Shown here piece after piece: positions 34,865-43,544 of a stretch of DNA of 64,000 nt. The position numbers were made by a program, and so were the translations under genes. The notes below the pieces were generated by a model. The model saw only the letters and a program-made list of their open reading frames with translations, searched no databases and had not been told where the DNA came from. Numbering within the stretch: position 1 is the stretch's first letter; every line of letters begins with the position of its first letter. The stretch is from Nodularia sp034931045 (GTDB lineage Bacteria > Cyanobacteriota > Cyanobacteriia > Cyanobacteriales > Nostocaceae), in NCBI RefSeq assembly GCF_034931045.1, contig NZ_JAYGHH010000015.1:34326-98325 (forward strand). Reading direction: 5' to 3'.

Positions 34865-35905
34865 TTATTGGGTAAAAACCTGGACAGTATTACCTGGGAC
34901 AGATACTTGGACTCGTGCGCCTATAGGTAGAGGAATATCCGCTATGGTGCGAGCGTGAATTTCTTTCCCAGAGGCAGTTTTTAAACAATATAAATACTCG
35001 CGTCCTAAAAATCTGCGACTGTGGATAAATACAGGAGAATCCGTCGCTGCCTCTAATTTTAAACCTTCTTGGCGGATCATAATTTCGCCAATATCGTTTG
35101 TGTCGTCAACTGGTAACTCAAAATTACCTACTTCGGTTTCCCAAATATTACCTTGACGGCGGGCGGGAAGGAAGTTAGCCTGAGTCACAAATTCAGCGAC
35201 AAATCTAGATGCTGGATGAGTATAAATTTCTTCTGGCGTGCCTAGTTGTTCTAAGTGTCCTTGCTTCATTACACCCACTATATCGGAAATAGCTAATGCT
35301 TCTTCTTGGTCATGGGTAACAAAAATGGCTGAAGTACCCGCCGCTTTTAATATGTCTCGGATTTCTTCGCGCAACCGTAACCTGACTTGAATATCCAGGT
35401 TGCTTAAGGGTTCATCTAAAAGCATGAGTTGAGGTTGGGGTGCTAGGGCGCGGGCGAGGGCGACTCGTTGCTGCTGTCCACCTGAGAGTTCGTAGGGGTA
35501 ACGCTTTTCTAAGCCTTGCAGGTTTACTAATTCAATGACTTCGCTGATACGTTTTTGGATTTGCTGTTTTGTGGAATGTCTCAACCCAAAGGCGACATTT
35601 TCGGCGACGTTCAAATGGGGAAACAGGGCGTAATCTTGAAAAACAATGCCGATGTCACGCTGTTCTGCTGGGACTGAAATAGAACCTTGGCAAACTATTT
35701 TACCGCCAATTTCAATTTTTCCTGATTGCACGTTTTCAAAACCCGCTATCATTCGCAACAGGGTAGTTTTACCGCAACCAGATGGGCCAAGCAATCCCAA
35801 TATATCCCCTTGTTGCAGCATTAAGGAGATGTTATCGACGGCGGGCGCGACATTTTGGGAAAACTGCTTGGTGACATTCTGTAATTGGACAATTGCTTGT
35901 TGCAT
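34865..35905 (-). CDS. futC: Iron(III) ABC transporter ATP-binding protein
   Basis: 346-residue ATPase of the FbpC/FutC type. Walker A GPSGCGKTT, Q-loop VFQDYALF, signature LSGGQQQRVALARAL, Walker B LMLLDEP and the H-loop FVTHDQEEA are all present, followed by a C-terminal TOBE-like regulatory domain. It is the last gene of a three-gene minus-strand set with permease and binding protein, so iron uptake is the likely role. Confidence 0.92.
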   Translation of the reverse strand: MQQAIVQLQNVTKQFSQNVAPAVDNISLMLQQGDILGLLGPSGCGKTTLLRMIAGFENVQSGKIEIGGKIVCQGSISVPAEQRDIGIVFQDYALFPHLNVAENVAFGLRHSTKQQIQKRISEVIELVNLQGLEKRYPYELSGGQQQRVALARALAPQPQLMLLDEPLSNLDIQVRLRLREEIRDILKAAGTSAIFVTHDQEEALAISDIVGVMKQGHLEQLGTPEEIYTHPASRFVAEFVTQANFLPARRQGNIWETEVGNFELPVDDTNDIGEIMIRQEGLKLEAATDSPVFIHSRRFLGREYLYCLKTASGKEIHARTIADIPLPIGARVQVSVPGNTVQVFTQ

Positions 35906-35939
35906 AGTAGATAACAGGGGAAATAAGGCGATGAGTAAA

Positions 35940-37562
35940 TTAAAATTTTGGTTGTGTTTCGGCGTTAGGTGTGACTTTCTCTTTTTTAACGTTTTCTTGA
36001 GATAACACCAATAATGTGGAACCCATAGAAACGAGCAGCATTGTTAGTGAGGAAGCCGCAGCGTCGGCAAAATCGACGTTTTCTGTGGCTTGCCAAATTT
36101 GTGTTGCTAAGGTGTTGAAGCCTATGGGTGCTAACAGCATTGTTGCAGGTAATTCTTTAATAGCTGTGAGAAAGACCAAGACGGCACCACTAATTACACC
36201 AGGTCTGACGAGGGGTAAAGTAACTTCTCTAAGGGCTTGCCAAGGATTTCTGCCTAAGCTGCGTGCTGATTCTTCTAACTGGGGATTGACTTGTAAAAAG
36301 CTGGTGCGTATTGCTCCGACTGATTGGGGCAGAAATAACACTAAATACGCAAATACCAGCATTGGTAATGTTTGATAGAGGAATGGTAAGTAGTTAGCAC
36401 CAAAAAAGACTAAGGATAAAGCTACGACAATTCCTGGTACTCCAAAACTTATGTAAGAGCAGCGCTCAATGATGGCGGTGATTTTAGTGGGGAATCTGAC
36501 TGATAAAATGGCTACAGGTAAGGCAAATATTGTAGCTGCGATCGCCGCTAATCCTGCGGCTGAAATGGAGTTGAGTATACTGGGTAATAAGTTGGGGAAA
36601 CTGTAGCCTGTACTGAGTCCCCGAATTAGCCAAAATAAGGTAATTCCTACTGGTAACACTACACCGAAGCTAGTAATCAGTAAGCAAAAGCCTAAAGCTG
36701 GCCATTTCCAAATTCCCAATTTGACAATTTTGGGCGGACGCAAAGACGCAGAACCACGACTGTAATATGCAGCACGCGATCGCACTCGATACTCTAGCCA
36801 TAAAATTAAAAGTACCAGTGTCACTAACATTAAAGATAACACTGCGGCTGTATTACGGTTAAAACTAGCTTTGTATTGAATAAAAATTGCTCGTGTAAAA
36901 GTATCAAACTGCATCAGCGACGGTGTGCCGAAATCCCGCAACGAATACAAAGCTACCAATAAACCCCCGGCAATCATTGAGGGTTTCAATTGGGGTAAAA
37001 CTACCTTAAAAAAGGTTTCCTTACTGCTATAACCCAAACTGCGGCCAGCTTCTTCTATAGAAGGATCTATACCTTGTAGGCCAGAACGGACACTTAGTAA
37101 TAGATAAGGGTAAGTAAACAAGGTGATGGCTAAAACTGCCCCCGGAAAACCATAAATTGAAGGTAACTCTTCTACTCCCAAAGGTTGGAGCAATAACTGT
37201 AAAAAACTTCCCCTTGGTGCTAAGGTGGCAATTAAAGCAAAACTGCCCACATAGCTAGGAACTGCTAAGGGTAATGTAGTGGCTACTAACCAAAATTTAC
37301 GTCCGGGTAAGTCTGTCCGCACAGTTAAAAATGCTAATGGGACAGCAATCAGCGTGGAAAATAAAGTCACCGTTGCTGCCATTGCTGCACTATTCAAGAA
37401 AACACTGATATTGCGGGGACGAGAAATTAATGCCCAGAACTCGTCTCCACCAATACCTACTGCACGGATAACTAAGTATACTAATGGCAGAGTAATAGCC
37501 ACTGCTACTACTGCCGCCGCTACAATCAAAAATAATGGAGGGCGAACCGATGATTTCAACAT
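35940..37562 (-). CDS. futB: Iron(III) ABC transporter permease
   Basis: 540-residue fused two-domain permease of the FbpB/FutB type with about twelve membrane helices. Two EAA-like loops are visible: EEAGRSLGYSSKETFFKVVL and EESARSLGRNPWQALREVTL, which contact the ATPase. It lies 34 bases upstream of futC in the same direction and 116 bases after futA. Confidence 0.93.
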   Translation of the reverse strand: MLKSSVRPPLFLIVAAAVVAVAITLPLVYLVIRAVGIGGDEFWALISRPRNISVFLNSAAMAATVTLFSTLIAVPLAFLTVRTDLPGRKFWLVATTLPLAVPSYVGSFALIATLAPRGSFLQLLLQPLGVEELPSIYGFPGAVLAITLFTYPYLLLSVRSGLQGIDPSIEEAGRSLGYSSKETFFKVVLPQLKPSMIAGGLLVALYSLRDFGTPSLMQFDTFTRAIFIQYKASFNRNTAAVLSLMLVTLVLLILWLEYRVRSRAAYYSRGSASLRPPKIVKLGIWKWPALGFCLLITSFGVVLPVGITLFWLIRGLSTGYSFPNLLPSILNSISAAGLAAIAATIFALPVAILSVRFPTKITAIIERCSYISFGVPGIVVALSLVFFGANYLPFLYQTLPMLVFAYLVLFLPQSVGAIRTSFLQVNPQLEESARSLGRNPWQALREVTLPLVRPGVISGAVLVFLTAIKELPATMLLAPIGFNTLATQIWQATENVDFADAAASSLTMLLVSMGSTLLVLSQENVKKEKVTPNAETQPKF

Positions 37563-37678
37563 TTTTGCTATCTTTAATTGTTACCACTAAGTATTATTAG
37601 TAAGCAAGAAAACTTCTCAAACTTTTCCAGTTTTTGAAGTTGTACCTACACTATCTACTACATAGTGTTCATAACAGC

Positions 37679-38755
37679 TTAAATGATTGCGACTTCCTGC
37701 AATAATTTCAGTGTATTATCCAAATCATCGAGGTTACTCAAATCAATTTGTTTGTCTTGTTTACGAATTTTGCTGAGTGATTCCAAATTTCCTTTGGGAG
37801 CAACTCCAGAAGCTAAAGGATACTCAAAGGTTTCATTAGCAAAGTAATTTTGAGCCTCTTCATTGAGCAGAAATTCAGTAAATCTCTGAGCAATATTTGG
37901 ATTCTTGGCACTGTCGAGAATTGCTACACCTGCGACATTGACTAAAGATCCAACATCTTCAGTGAAATGATGTGCCACTGGAACTTCAGGATTATTTTGT
38001 TTGATTCGTTCCAGATAGTAATGATTAACAAATCCTACAGCTATCTCACCACGGCTTAAAGCTTCTACTATTGATGTGTTGTTAGGATAGACCTTGGGAT
38101 TATTAGCTTTAATACCTTCTAACCATTCCTTCGCTTTGTCTTCTCCCTCAACAACTCTTAAGGCTGTGACAAAGGATTGAAACGAGCCATTGGTTGGGGC
38201 CCAGCCAATTTTACCTTGCCATTGTGGTTCAGTAAAACCAAAAATAGATGATGGTAATTCCTCCACCTTGACTAAGTTCGTGTTGTAATCTACTGTCCGC
38301 ACTCTACCTGTAACACCTACCCATTTACCCTCTGGTGAACGGTACGCACTATCTACCTTATTCAGCAGCGCGGTTGGTAAGGCTACGGTTCTACCTACTT
38401 TTTGCAAAGCTCCGAGAGCGCCAGCATCTTGGCCAAAAAACACATCTGCGGGACTATTTGCACCTTCTTCTAAAATTGCGGCTGCTAATTCTGCCGTATC
38501 ACCATAACGGACTTGAATTTTAGCATTAGTTTGTCCTTCAAACTGCTTAATTAGTTCACCAATTAATTTCTCATTACGTCCGGAGTAAATTACTAACTCT
38601 TTTTCCAACTCTGCTGTGGCTTGTTCTACATTTGTCTCTGTGGTGCTTTGTTCTAGATCTGTAGGGACTTGATTAGAGCCAGCATCACAAGCAACGGCTA
38701 ATCCGCCGCTAGCAGTGGCTATTCCGACTAAATAAACAAATTGGCGACGCTTCAT
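37679..38755 (-). CDS. futA: Iron(III) ABC transporter substrate-binding protein
   Basis: 358-residue ferric-binding protein. The twin-arginine N-terminus MKRRQFVYLVGIATASGG followed by AVAC suggests Tat export with possible lipidation. The mature part has LVIYSGRNEKLIGELI, the FGQDAGALGAL segment and the Tyr pair FVNHYYLERI that supplies iron ligands in Fut/Fbp proteins. ATG 38755 has GGAG six bases upstream; the TTG at 38767 is unlikely. It heads the operon. A Fur box was not identified with confidence. Confidence 0.93.
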   Translation of the reverse strand: MKRRQFVYLVGIATASGGLAVACDAGSNQVPTDLEQSTTETNVEQATAELEKELVIYSGRNEKLIGELIKQFEGQTNAKIQVRYGDTAELAAAILEEGANSPADVFFGQDAGALGALQKVGRTVALPTALLNKVDSAYRSPEGKWVGVTGRVRTVDYNTNLVKVEELPSSIFGFTEPQWQGKIGWAPTNGSFQSFVTALRVVEGEDKAKEWLEGIKANNPKVYPNNTSIVEALSRGEIAVGFVNHYYLERIKQNNPEVPVAHHFTEDVGSLVNVAGVAILDSAKNPNIAQRFTEFLLNEEAQNYFANETFEYPLASGVAPKGNLESLSKIRKQDKQIDLSNLDDLDNTLKLLQEVAII

Positions 38756-39295
38756 ACTTTTCTCCAATAAAACAAAAACTATGTCTATTTCTTAAATAGA
38801 TTTCCCTGAACGGATAAACTGGCATAATCACACAATTAGATTACAAGTGTGATATTTTGACCAATTTGTGAAAATCATTAATTTTGTGGTGTTATCGCAA
38901 TTTTTTAAATCATCATATTATTGAGAATTTTTATAAATTAATTTCCACTATATACTTGACAGCGATTTCTATTAAATCAGAATTCTTGTGTAAAAGCAAC
39001 AAAACCTAGATAGTAATTTTTCTTGTATTTAAAGTTATTTATGGAATGTTATGGTTGTACGATGATAGTGATGACGCACTGTGTGTAGGAATTTTACTGG
39101 CAAAGCTTAGTTTCCAACTTTGGTTAGTAGCTTGGTAGTTAATTAGACATTTTGTCACAAAAATATAGAGACGTTGTATGTAAGGGTGATGTCAGACGTA
39201 ATATTTCATGCCCAGACACAAAAACACAAAGAAAAATTTAGGTTGGTTTGTAGAGGTAAAATCTACTCAAAGAGCATAATTTTAGGAGTAGAACC
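38756..39295. promoter_or_regulatory. Divergent intergenic region between futA and an esterase gene
   Basis: About 540 AT-rich bases that should hold the fut promoter. GTGAAAATCATTAATTTTG near 38867 is loosely like a Fur site but too weak to call. No repeats seen. Confidence 0.4.
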
Positions 39296-39916
39296 CTGTC
39301 GTTACAATTTATTTCCCTTCCCCCTAATAGTTCTCAAACACCCGCAGGTTTAATTGTCTGCTTACATGGTTGGGGGTCTAATGCTGAAGATGCCGCATCT
39401 TTATCACCATTTTTCAATTTACCTAATTACCAGTTTTTATTTCCCAATGCACCTTTTCCTTTTCCCCATTCCCCTACAGGTAGGGCATGGTATGACCTGA
39501 GAATGGAAAATATGTATGAAGGTTTGGCAGAAAGTCGGCAATTGTTAATCGATTGGTTGCAATCTTTGGAGAGTAGTACTGGTGTGCCGTTATCGCGGAC
39601 TATTTTGAGTGGATTTTCTCAAGGTGGGGCGATGACTTTGGATGTGGGGTTAAAATTGCCTCTAGCCGGATTAGTTGTGATGAGTGGATATTTGCATCCT
39701 GATATAGTCACAACAGCTAAAGGTGATTTTCCTCCGACTGTAATTATGCATGGTAGATACGATGAAGTTGTACCACTCACAGCTGCTTTAAAAGCACGGG
39801 AAGCAGCAGAATCTTTGGGAATTGCAGTAGATTATCATGAATTTAATACGGGGCATGAAATTCGACCAGAAATGTTAGCTGTATTACGCAATTTTGTGAT
39901 AAATCTCATTGTCTAG
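39296..39916 (+). CDS. Carboxylesterase/phospholipase-like hydrolase, apparent CTG start
   Basis: 206-residue alpha/beta hydrolase related to the phospholipase/carboxylesterase (YpfH-like) family. LIVCLHGWGSNAED is the oxyanion block, GFSQGGAMT the nucleophile elbow, HGRYDEVVP the Asp and NTGHEI the His. An ATG exists only at 39503, which would delete the first third of the fold. The frame is open upstream to 39260, with no ATG, GTG or TTG. AGGAG at 39284-39288 sits seven bases before CTG 39296, and CTG TCG TTA CAA gives MSLQ, as expected for relatives. So a rare CTG start, or an ATG-to-CTG error or mutation. Confidence 0.78.
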   Translation: MSLQFISLPPNSSQTPAGLIVCLHGWGSNAEDAASLSPFFNLPNYQFLFPNAPFPFPHSPTGRAWYDLRMENMYEGLAESRQLLIDWLQSLESSTGVPLSRTILSGFSQGGAMTLDVGLKLPLAGLVVMSGYLHPDIVTTAKGDFPPTVIMHGRYDEVVPLTAALKAREAAESLGIAVDYHEFNTGHEIRPEMLAVLRNFVINLIV

Positions 39917-40134
39917 GACAGCACCTGATAAAAGGCTTTTTTATGGCTTTTTTCCTGTCCCTGCTTCCTTTCCTCTTTTTTCGGAAATACAAATGTTTTG
40001 CAAAATATGGTAAAAAAAAACCAAGTTTTTCGGAAATGTGCGCCGTCTAATGAGTAAGATAGATTGGGTGGCAGCGTCAAGCGCAACTCAAATCGTGCTG
40101 GGTGAGAATTCTGCATAAGGGAGGGGCAAGGATT

Positions 40135-40347
40135 ATGACAACTTTAAGCATTTCTAAGAAAGACATTTCTGCTATGACTACGGCAGATGTTCAAGAGTTG
40201 GCTAATCGTCTGGAAAAAGATGACTATGGCAATGCTTTTGAGGGTTTAAATGATTGGCATCTGTTACGTGCGATCGCTTTTCAACGTCCTGAGTTAGTGG
40301 AACCCTATATCTATCTCTTGGATTTAGAAGCCTACGACGAAGCATAA
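40135..40347 (+). CDS. DUF2555-like small cyanobacterial protein
   Basis: 70 residues, conserved-looking: VQELANRLEKDDYGNAFEGL, then WHLLRAIAFQRPELVEPYIY. I believe it is DUF2555, which is often next to coaBC in cyanobacteria, but that is from memory. ATG 40135 has GGGAGGGG upstream; the earlier in-frame start at 40102 is not needed. coaBC follows 61 bases later. Confidence 0.75.
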   Translation: MTTLSISKKDISAMTTADVQELANRLEKDDYGNAFEGLNDWHLLRAIAFQRPELVEPYIYLLDLEAYDEA

Positions 40348-40408
40348 CAATTTTCACATTAGGAGTTAAGAGTTATTATCTTTGACTACTTACTCCTAAT
40401 TTTTGACT

Positions 40409-41668
40409 ATGTTGCATCTCCAACCCCAAACCCCAAACCGAACAAAAAGGGTGATCATTGCTGTAGGTGGTGGTATAGCTGCCTACAAAGTTTGTGAATT
40501 AGTTTCCACGCTGTTTCAAACTGGGGTAGAAATTCGCGTCATTCTCACCCCAGCAGCACAACAATTTATCACGCCTTTAACTTTAGCTACCCTCTCTCGC
40601 CATTGTGCATACACAGATGGTGATTTTTGGCAAGCAAGTCATTCACGTCCCTTACATATTGAGTTGGGTGAATGGGCTGATTTGTTAGTAATTGCCCCTT
40701 TGACGGCTAATACATTAGCGAAGTTAGCTTGTGGTCTGGCTGATAATTTACTAACAAATACGGTGCTGGCTTCTACTTGTCCTGTGTTGTTAGCACCAGC
40801 TATGAATACAGATATGTGGGAACAGTTAGCCGTGCAGCGTAATTGGCGACAACTGTTAACAGATAGCAGATATCATGGTATGAGTACAGCATCGGGGTTA
40901 TTGGCGTGCGATCGCATCGGTGCAGGAAGAATGGCAGAACCCCTGGAAATCTTAACTTATATTCAATCACTTTTACACACTGGCGGTAAACGAGATTTAA
41001 CTGGTAAGGGGGTATTAATTAGTGCTGGGGGAACCAGAGAATATTTTGATCCAGTGCGGTTTATTGGTAATCCAGCGACTGGGAAAATGGGATTAGCTTT
41101 AGCCCAAGCCGCATTGCATCGAGGCGCAAATGTGACACTAGTACATAGTCCAGCCTCTTGGAATGTACCATTAGGAGTACAAGCTATACCTGTCGTTAGT
41201 GCCGTCCAAATGCAGCAGGAAATGCACTCATACTTACATAACGCTGATGTGATTATTATGTCTGCGGCTGTGGCAGATGTGAAGCCTAGAGACTATAGTA
41301 CAGAAAAATTACCCAAGCGATCGCTTCCCCAATCTTTACCCTTAGAACCAGTACCAGATATTATTGCCCAATTAGCACAACTCAAACAACCCCATCAGCT
41401 GTTAATTGGGTTTGCTGCACAAACAGGGGATATTATCACCCCAGCTATGGCTAAGTTGCAAAATAAAAATTTGGATATGATTATTGCTAATCCCATTGAT
41501 GCACCTGATAGTGGTTTTGGTAGCGACAATAATCAGGCGATAATTTTAGATAAACAAGGAAATCAAGTAGAAATTCCATCTTGTTCTAAGTTGCAAATGG
41601 CGCATTATTTATTTGATTTTATAGCTTTACCTCACGCAGAGACGCAGAGGCACGGAGAATCAGAGTAA
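40409..41668 (+). CDS. coaBC: Phosphopantothenoylcysteine decarboxylase/synthetase
   Basis: Bifunctional coenzyme A biosynthesis enzyme, 419 residues. The N-terminal CoaC flavoprotein domain has GGGIAAYKVCELVS, then APAMNTDMW. The CoaB domain starts near GVLISAGGTREYFDPVRFI and ends IANPIDAPDSGFGSDNNQA. ATG 40409 is used (TTG 40403 is an alternative). The last residues, LPHAETQRHGESE, are encoded by the dispersed CGCAGAGACGCAGAGGC repeat, so the C-terminus is repeat-derived. Confidence 0.93.
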   Translation: MLHLQPQTPNRTKRVIIAVGGGIAAYKVCELVSTLFQTGVEIRVILTPAAQQFITPLTLATLSRHCAYTDGDFWQASHSRPLHIELGEWADLLVIAPLTANTLAKLACGLADNLLTNTVLASTCPVLLAPAMNTDMWEQLAVQRNWRQLLTDSRYHGMSTASGLLACDRIGAGRMAEPLEILTYIQSLLHTGGKRDLTGKGVLISAGGTREYFDPVRFIGNPATGKMGLALAQAALHRGANVTLVHSPASWNVPLGVQAIPVVSAVQMQQEMHSYLHNADVIIMSAAVADVKPRDYSTEKLPKRSLPQSLPLEPVPDIIAQLAQLKQPHQLLIGFAAQTGDIITPAMAKLQNKNLDMIIANPIDAPDSGFGSDNNQAIILDKQGNQVEIPSCSKLQMAHYLFDFIALPHAETQRHGESE

Positions 41669-41781
41669 TATGTCAAAGGATGACTGTGTTCCTATTTATT
41701 AGGGGTTTTCAGCATTTTTCTTATAATATCTGTAACACCTGACTAATTCGGGCTTGGTTTTTCACAGCGAAGGGTTTAGAA

Positions 41782-43266
41782 ATGTTTACCTCGTCAGAGA
41801 CTCCCATCATTGGGACAATTTTGTTAATTGCTTTGGGTATTTTAGGTTGGGGCTTTTATCGCGCTAGACCTTTTGGGAAACTGGGAATCTTAGCCTGGTT
41901 ACAGTCGGTGGTATTAATGACTCCCTGGCTGCTGTTCTTTGGTTTATTTGCCGCCGGGATTTACATCAACATACTTGGTATATTGATTTTAGTAGTGACA
42001 TCTGCTGCTTTGTACATCTTTTTAGGCAGACAATTACGCGCCGCCGGACAAGATGCAATTATTCAGCAAAAAGCAACAGAAAGGCTATCTGCTGATTCTT
42101 CACAAACAGCAGACAATACACCCCAAGTCGTATTGGCAGAACTGAAAGTTGAAGCATTGCCAATTCCTGAAGAAGACTTAAACGCCATTAAAGGCATTTT
42201 CGGGATTGATACGTTTTTTGCCACAGAAACTATCTCCTATCAAGAAGGGGCGATTTTTAAAGGTAATATGCGTGGCGAACCAGAAGAGATTCACAATCGC
42301 CTAACTGCTAGTTTGCAAAAAAAATTAGGTGATAAATATCGACTGTTTTTAGTGGATAGTACAGAAGGTAAACCTGTAGTGATAGTTTTACCTAGTCGTA
42401 ATGATCCACGTCCGATGACATTACAGCAAAAATCCTTTGCGGTGATTCTGTTGATAGCAACAATCGCCACTTGTTTAGAAACTGGGGGATTATTGTTGAA
42501 TTTTGACTTATTTGCCAATCCAGAACGATTTACATCTGCTATACCCATAGCTACTGGGATATTTGCAATTTTGGCAACTCATGAAATTGGACATTGGTTG
42601 CTGGCTCGTCGTCACCAAATCCGCCTCAGCTGGCCTTTCTTTTTACCGGCTGTACAAATCGGTTCATTTGGAGCAATTACTCGCTTTGAGTCTCTGTTGC
42701 CCAATCGTAAAATACTATTTGATATTGCTTTGTCCGGGCCAGCAGCAGGTGGTATTCTTTCTTTGTTAATGTTAATTGTTGGTTTGCTACTTTCTCACCC
42801 AGGTAGTTTATTTCAATTACCCAATCAATTTTTCCAAGGTTCAATTTTAGTTGGTAGCTTGGCGCGGGTTGTTCTCGGTTCAGCTTTACAAGCATCCGTT
42901 GTCAGTGTCCATCCTCTAGTAGTAATTGGTTGGCTAGGTTTAGTAATTAATGCTTTAAATTTAATGCCAGCCGGACAATTAGATGGTGGTCGAATTGTAC
43001 AAGCAATTTATGGCCGCAAAACCGCAGGACGAGCAACTGCGGCAACTTTAATCTTACTGGGGCTAATTTCCCTGGGTAATTCCCTGGCTATTTATTGGGC
43101 GGTGGTGATTTTCTTTTTACAAAGAGATTTAGAACGTCCTACTTTAAATGAAATCAGCGAACCAGATGATGCTAGAGCCGCTTTAGGTTTATTGGCGCTG
43201 TTTTTAATGATTACCACTCTCTTACCTTTAACTCCTGGTGTGGCAGGAAGGTTAGGAATTGGCTAA
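41782..43266 (+). CDS. Site-2 protease family membrane metalloprotease
   Basis: 494-residue M50/S2P-type intramembrane protease. The zinc-binding motif is ATHEIGHWLLARRH and the third ligand is in NLMPAGQLDGGRIVQ. Several membrane helices flank them. The layout resembles the chloroplast EGY and cyanobacterial Slr0643-type proteases. An N-terminal region (about 130-230) carries a soluble domain. ATG 41782. Substrates are unknown. Confidence 0.88.
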   Translation: MFTSSETPIIGTILLIALGILGWGFYRARPFGKLGILAWLQSVVLMTPWLLFFGLFAAGIYINILGILILVVTSAALYIFLGRQLRAAGQDAIIQQKATERLSADSSQTADNTPQVVLAELKVEALPIPEEDLNAIKGIFGIDTFFATETISYQEGAIFKGNMRGEPEEIHNRLTASLQKKLGDKYRLFLVDSTEGKPVVIVLPSRNDPRPMTLQQKSFAVILLIATIATCLETGGLLLNFDLFANPERFTSAIPIATGIFAILATHEIGHWLLARRHQIRLSWPFFLPAVQIGSFGAITRFESLLPNRKILFDIALSGPAAGGILSLLMLIVGLLLSHPGSLFQLPNQFFQGSILVGSLARVVLGSALQASVVSVHPLVVIGWLGLVINALNLMPAGQLDGGRIVQAIYGRKTAGRATAATLILLGLISLGNSLAIYWAVVIFFLQRDLERPTLNEISEPDDARAALGLLALFLMITTLLPLTPGVAGRLGIG

Positions 43267-43348
43267 TGAGAGGAAGAAACAGCAGGGAGCAGGTAATATA
43301 GCAACCACTCAGGATGTTGGAACATTGTTGATTCCTGAAAGCCTTGAA

Positions 43349-43426
43349 GTAGGGGCGGGTATAGCTATGCCAAACATCACAGATACGCTCAATTACCAAC
43401 AATAATTTTAATAAACCCGCCCCTAC
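43349..43426. mobile_element. Short inverted-end element, family 3, copy 1
   Basis: 78 bases with perfect 12-bp inverted ends GTAGGGGCGGGT and ACCCGCCCCTAC. A TA on each side would fit a TA target duplication. A relative in opposite orientation lies at 53903. No coding capacity. Confidence 0.7.
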
Positions 43427-43469
43427 TCGGTTTCTACACAGCACTGTGCCATAACAGGAACTATGACAA

Positions 43470-43485
43470 GATGTCTTTTGACATC
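43470..43485. promoter_or_regulatory. Small hairpin upstream of TonB-dependent receptor gene
   Basis: GATGTC-TTTT-GACATC, a perfect 6-bp stem with T4 loop, 60 bases before the GTG start. It may be an operator or 5' leader hairpin; I do not recognise a cobalamin riboswitch here. Confidence 0.3.
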
Positions 43486-43544
43486 ATTTTACTGTAGGAG
43501 CAAAAATACTGCTTAGTAATTTTTACTTAACGTAAGAACACCAA

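Noticed and set aside
38860..38890. Fur box upstream of futA
   Set aside because: The AT-rich string fits the consensus too poorly to separate from background.
43440..43544. Cobalamin riboswitch before the TonB-dependent receptor
   Set aside because: The conserved B12-box pattern was not found; only a small hairpin is present.
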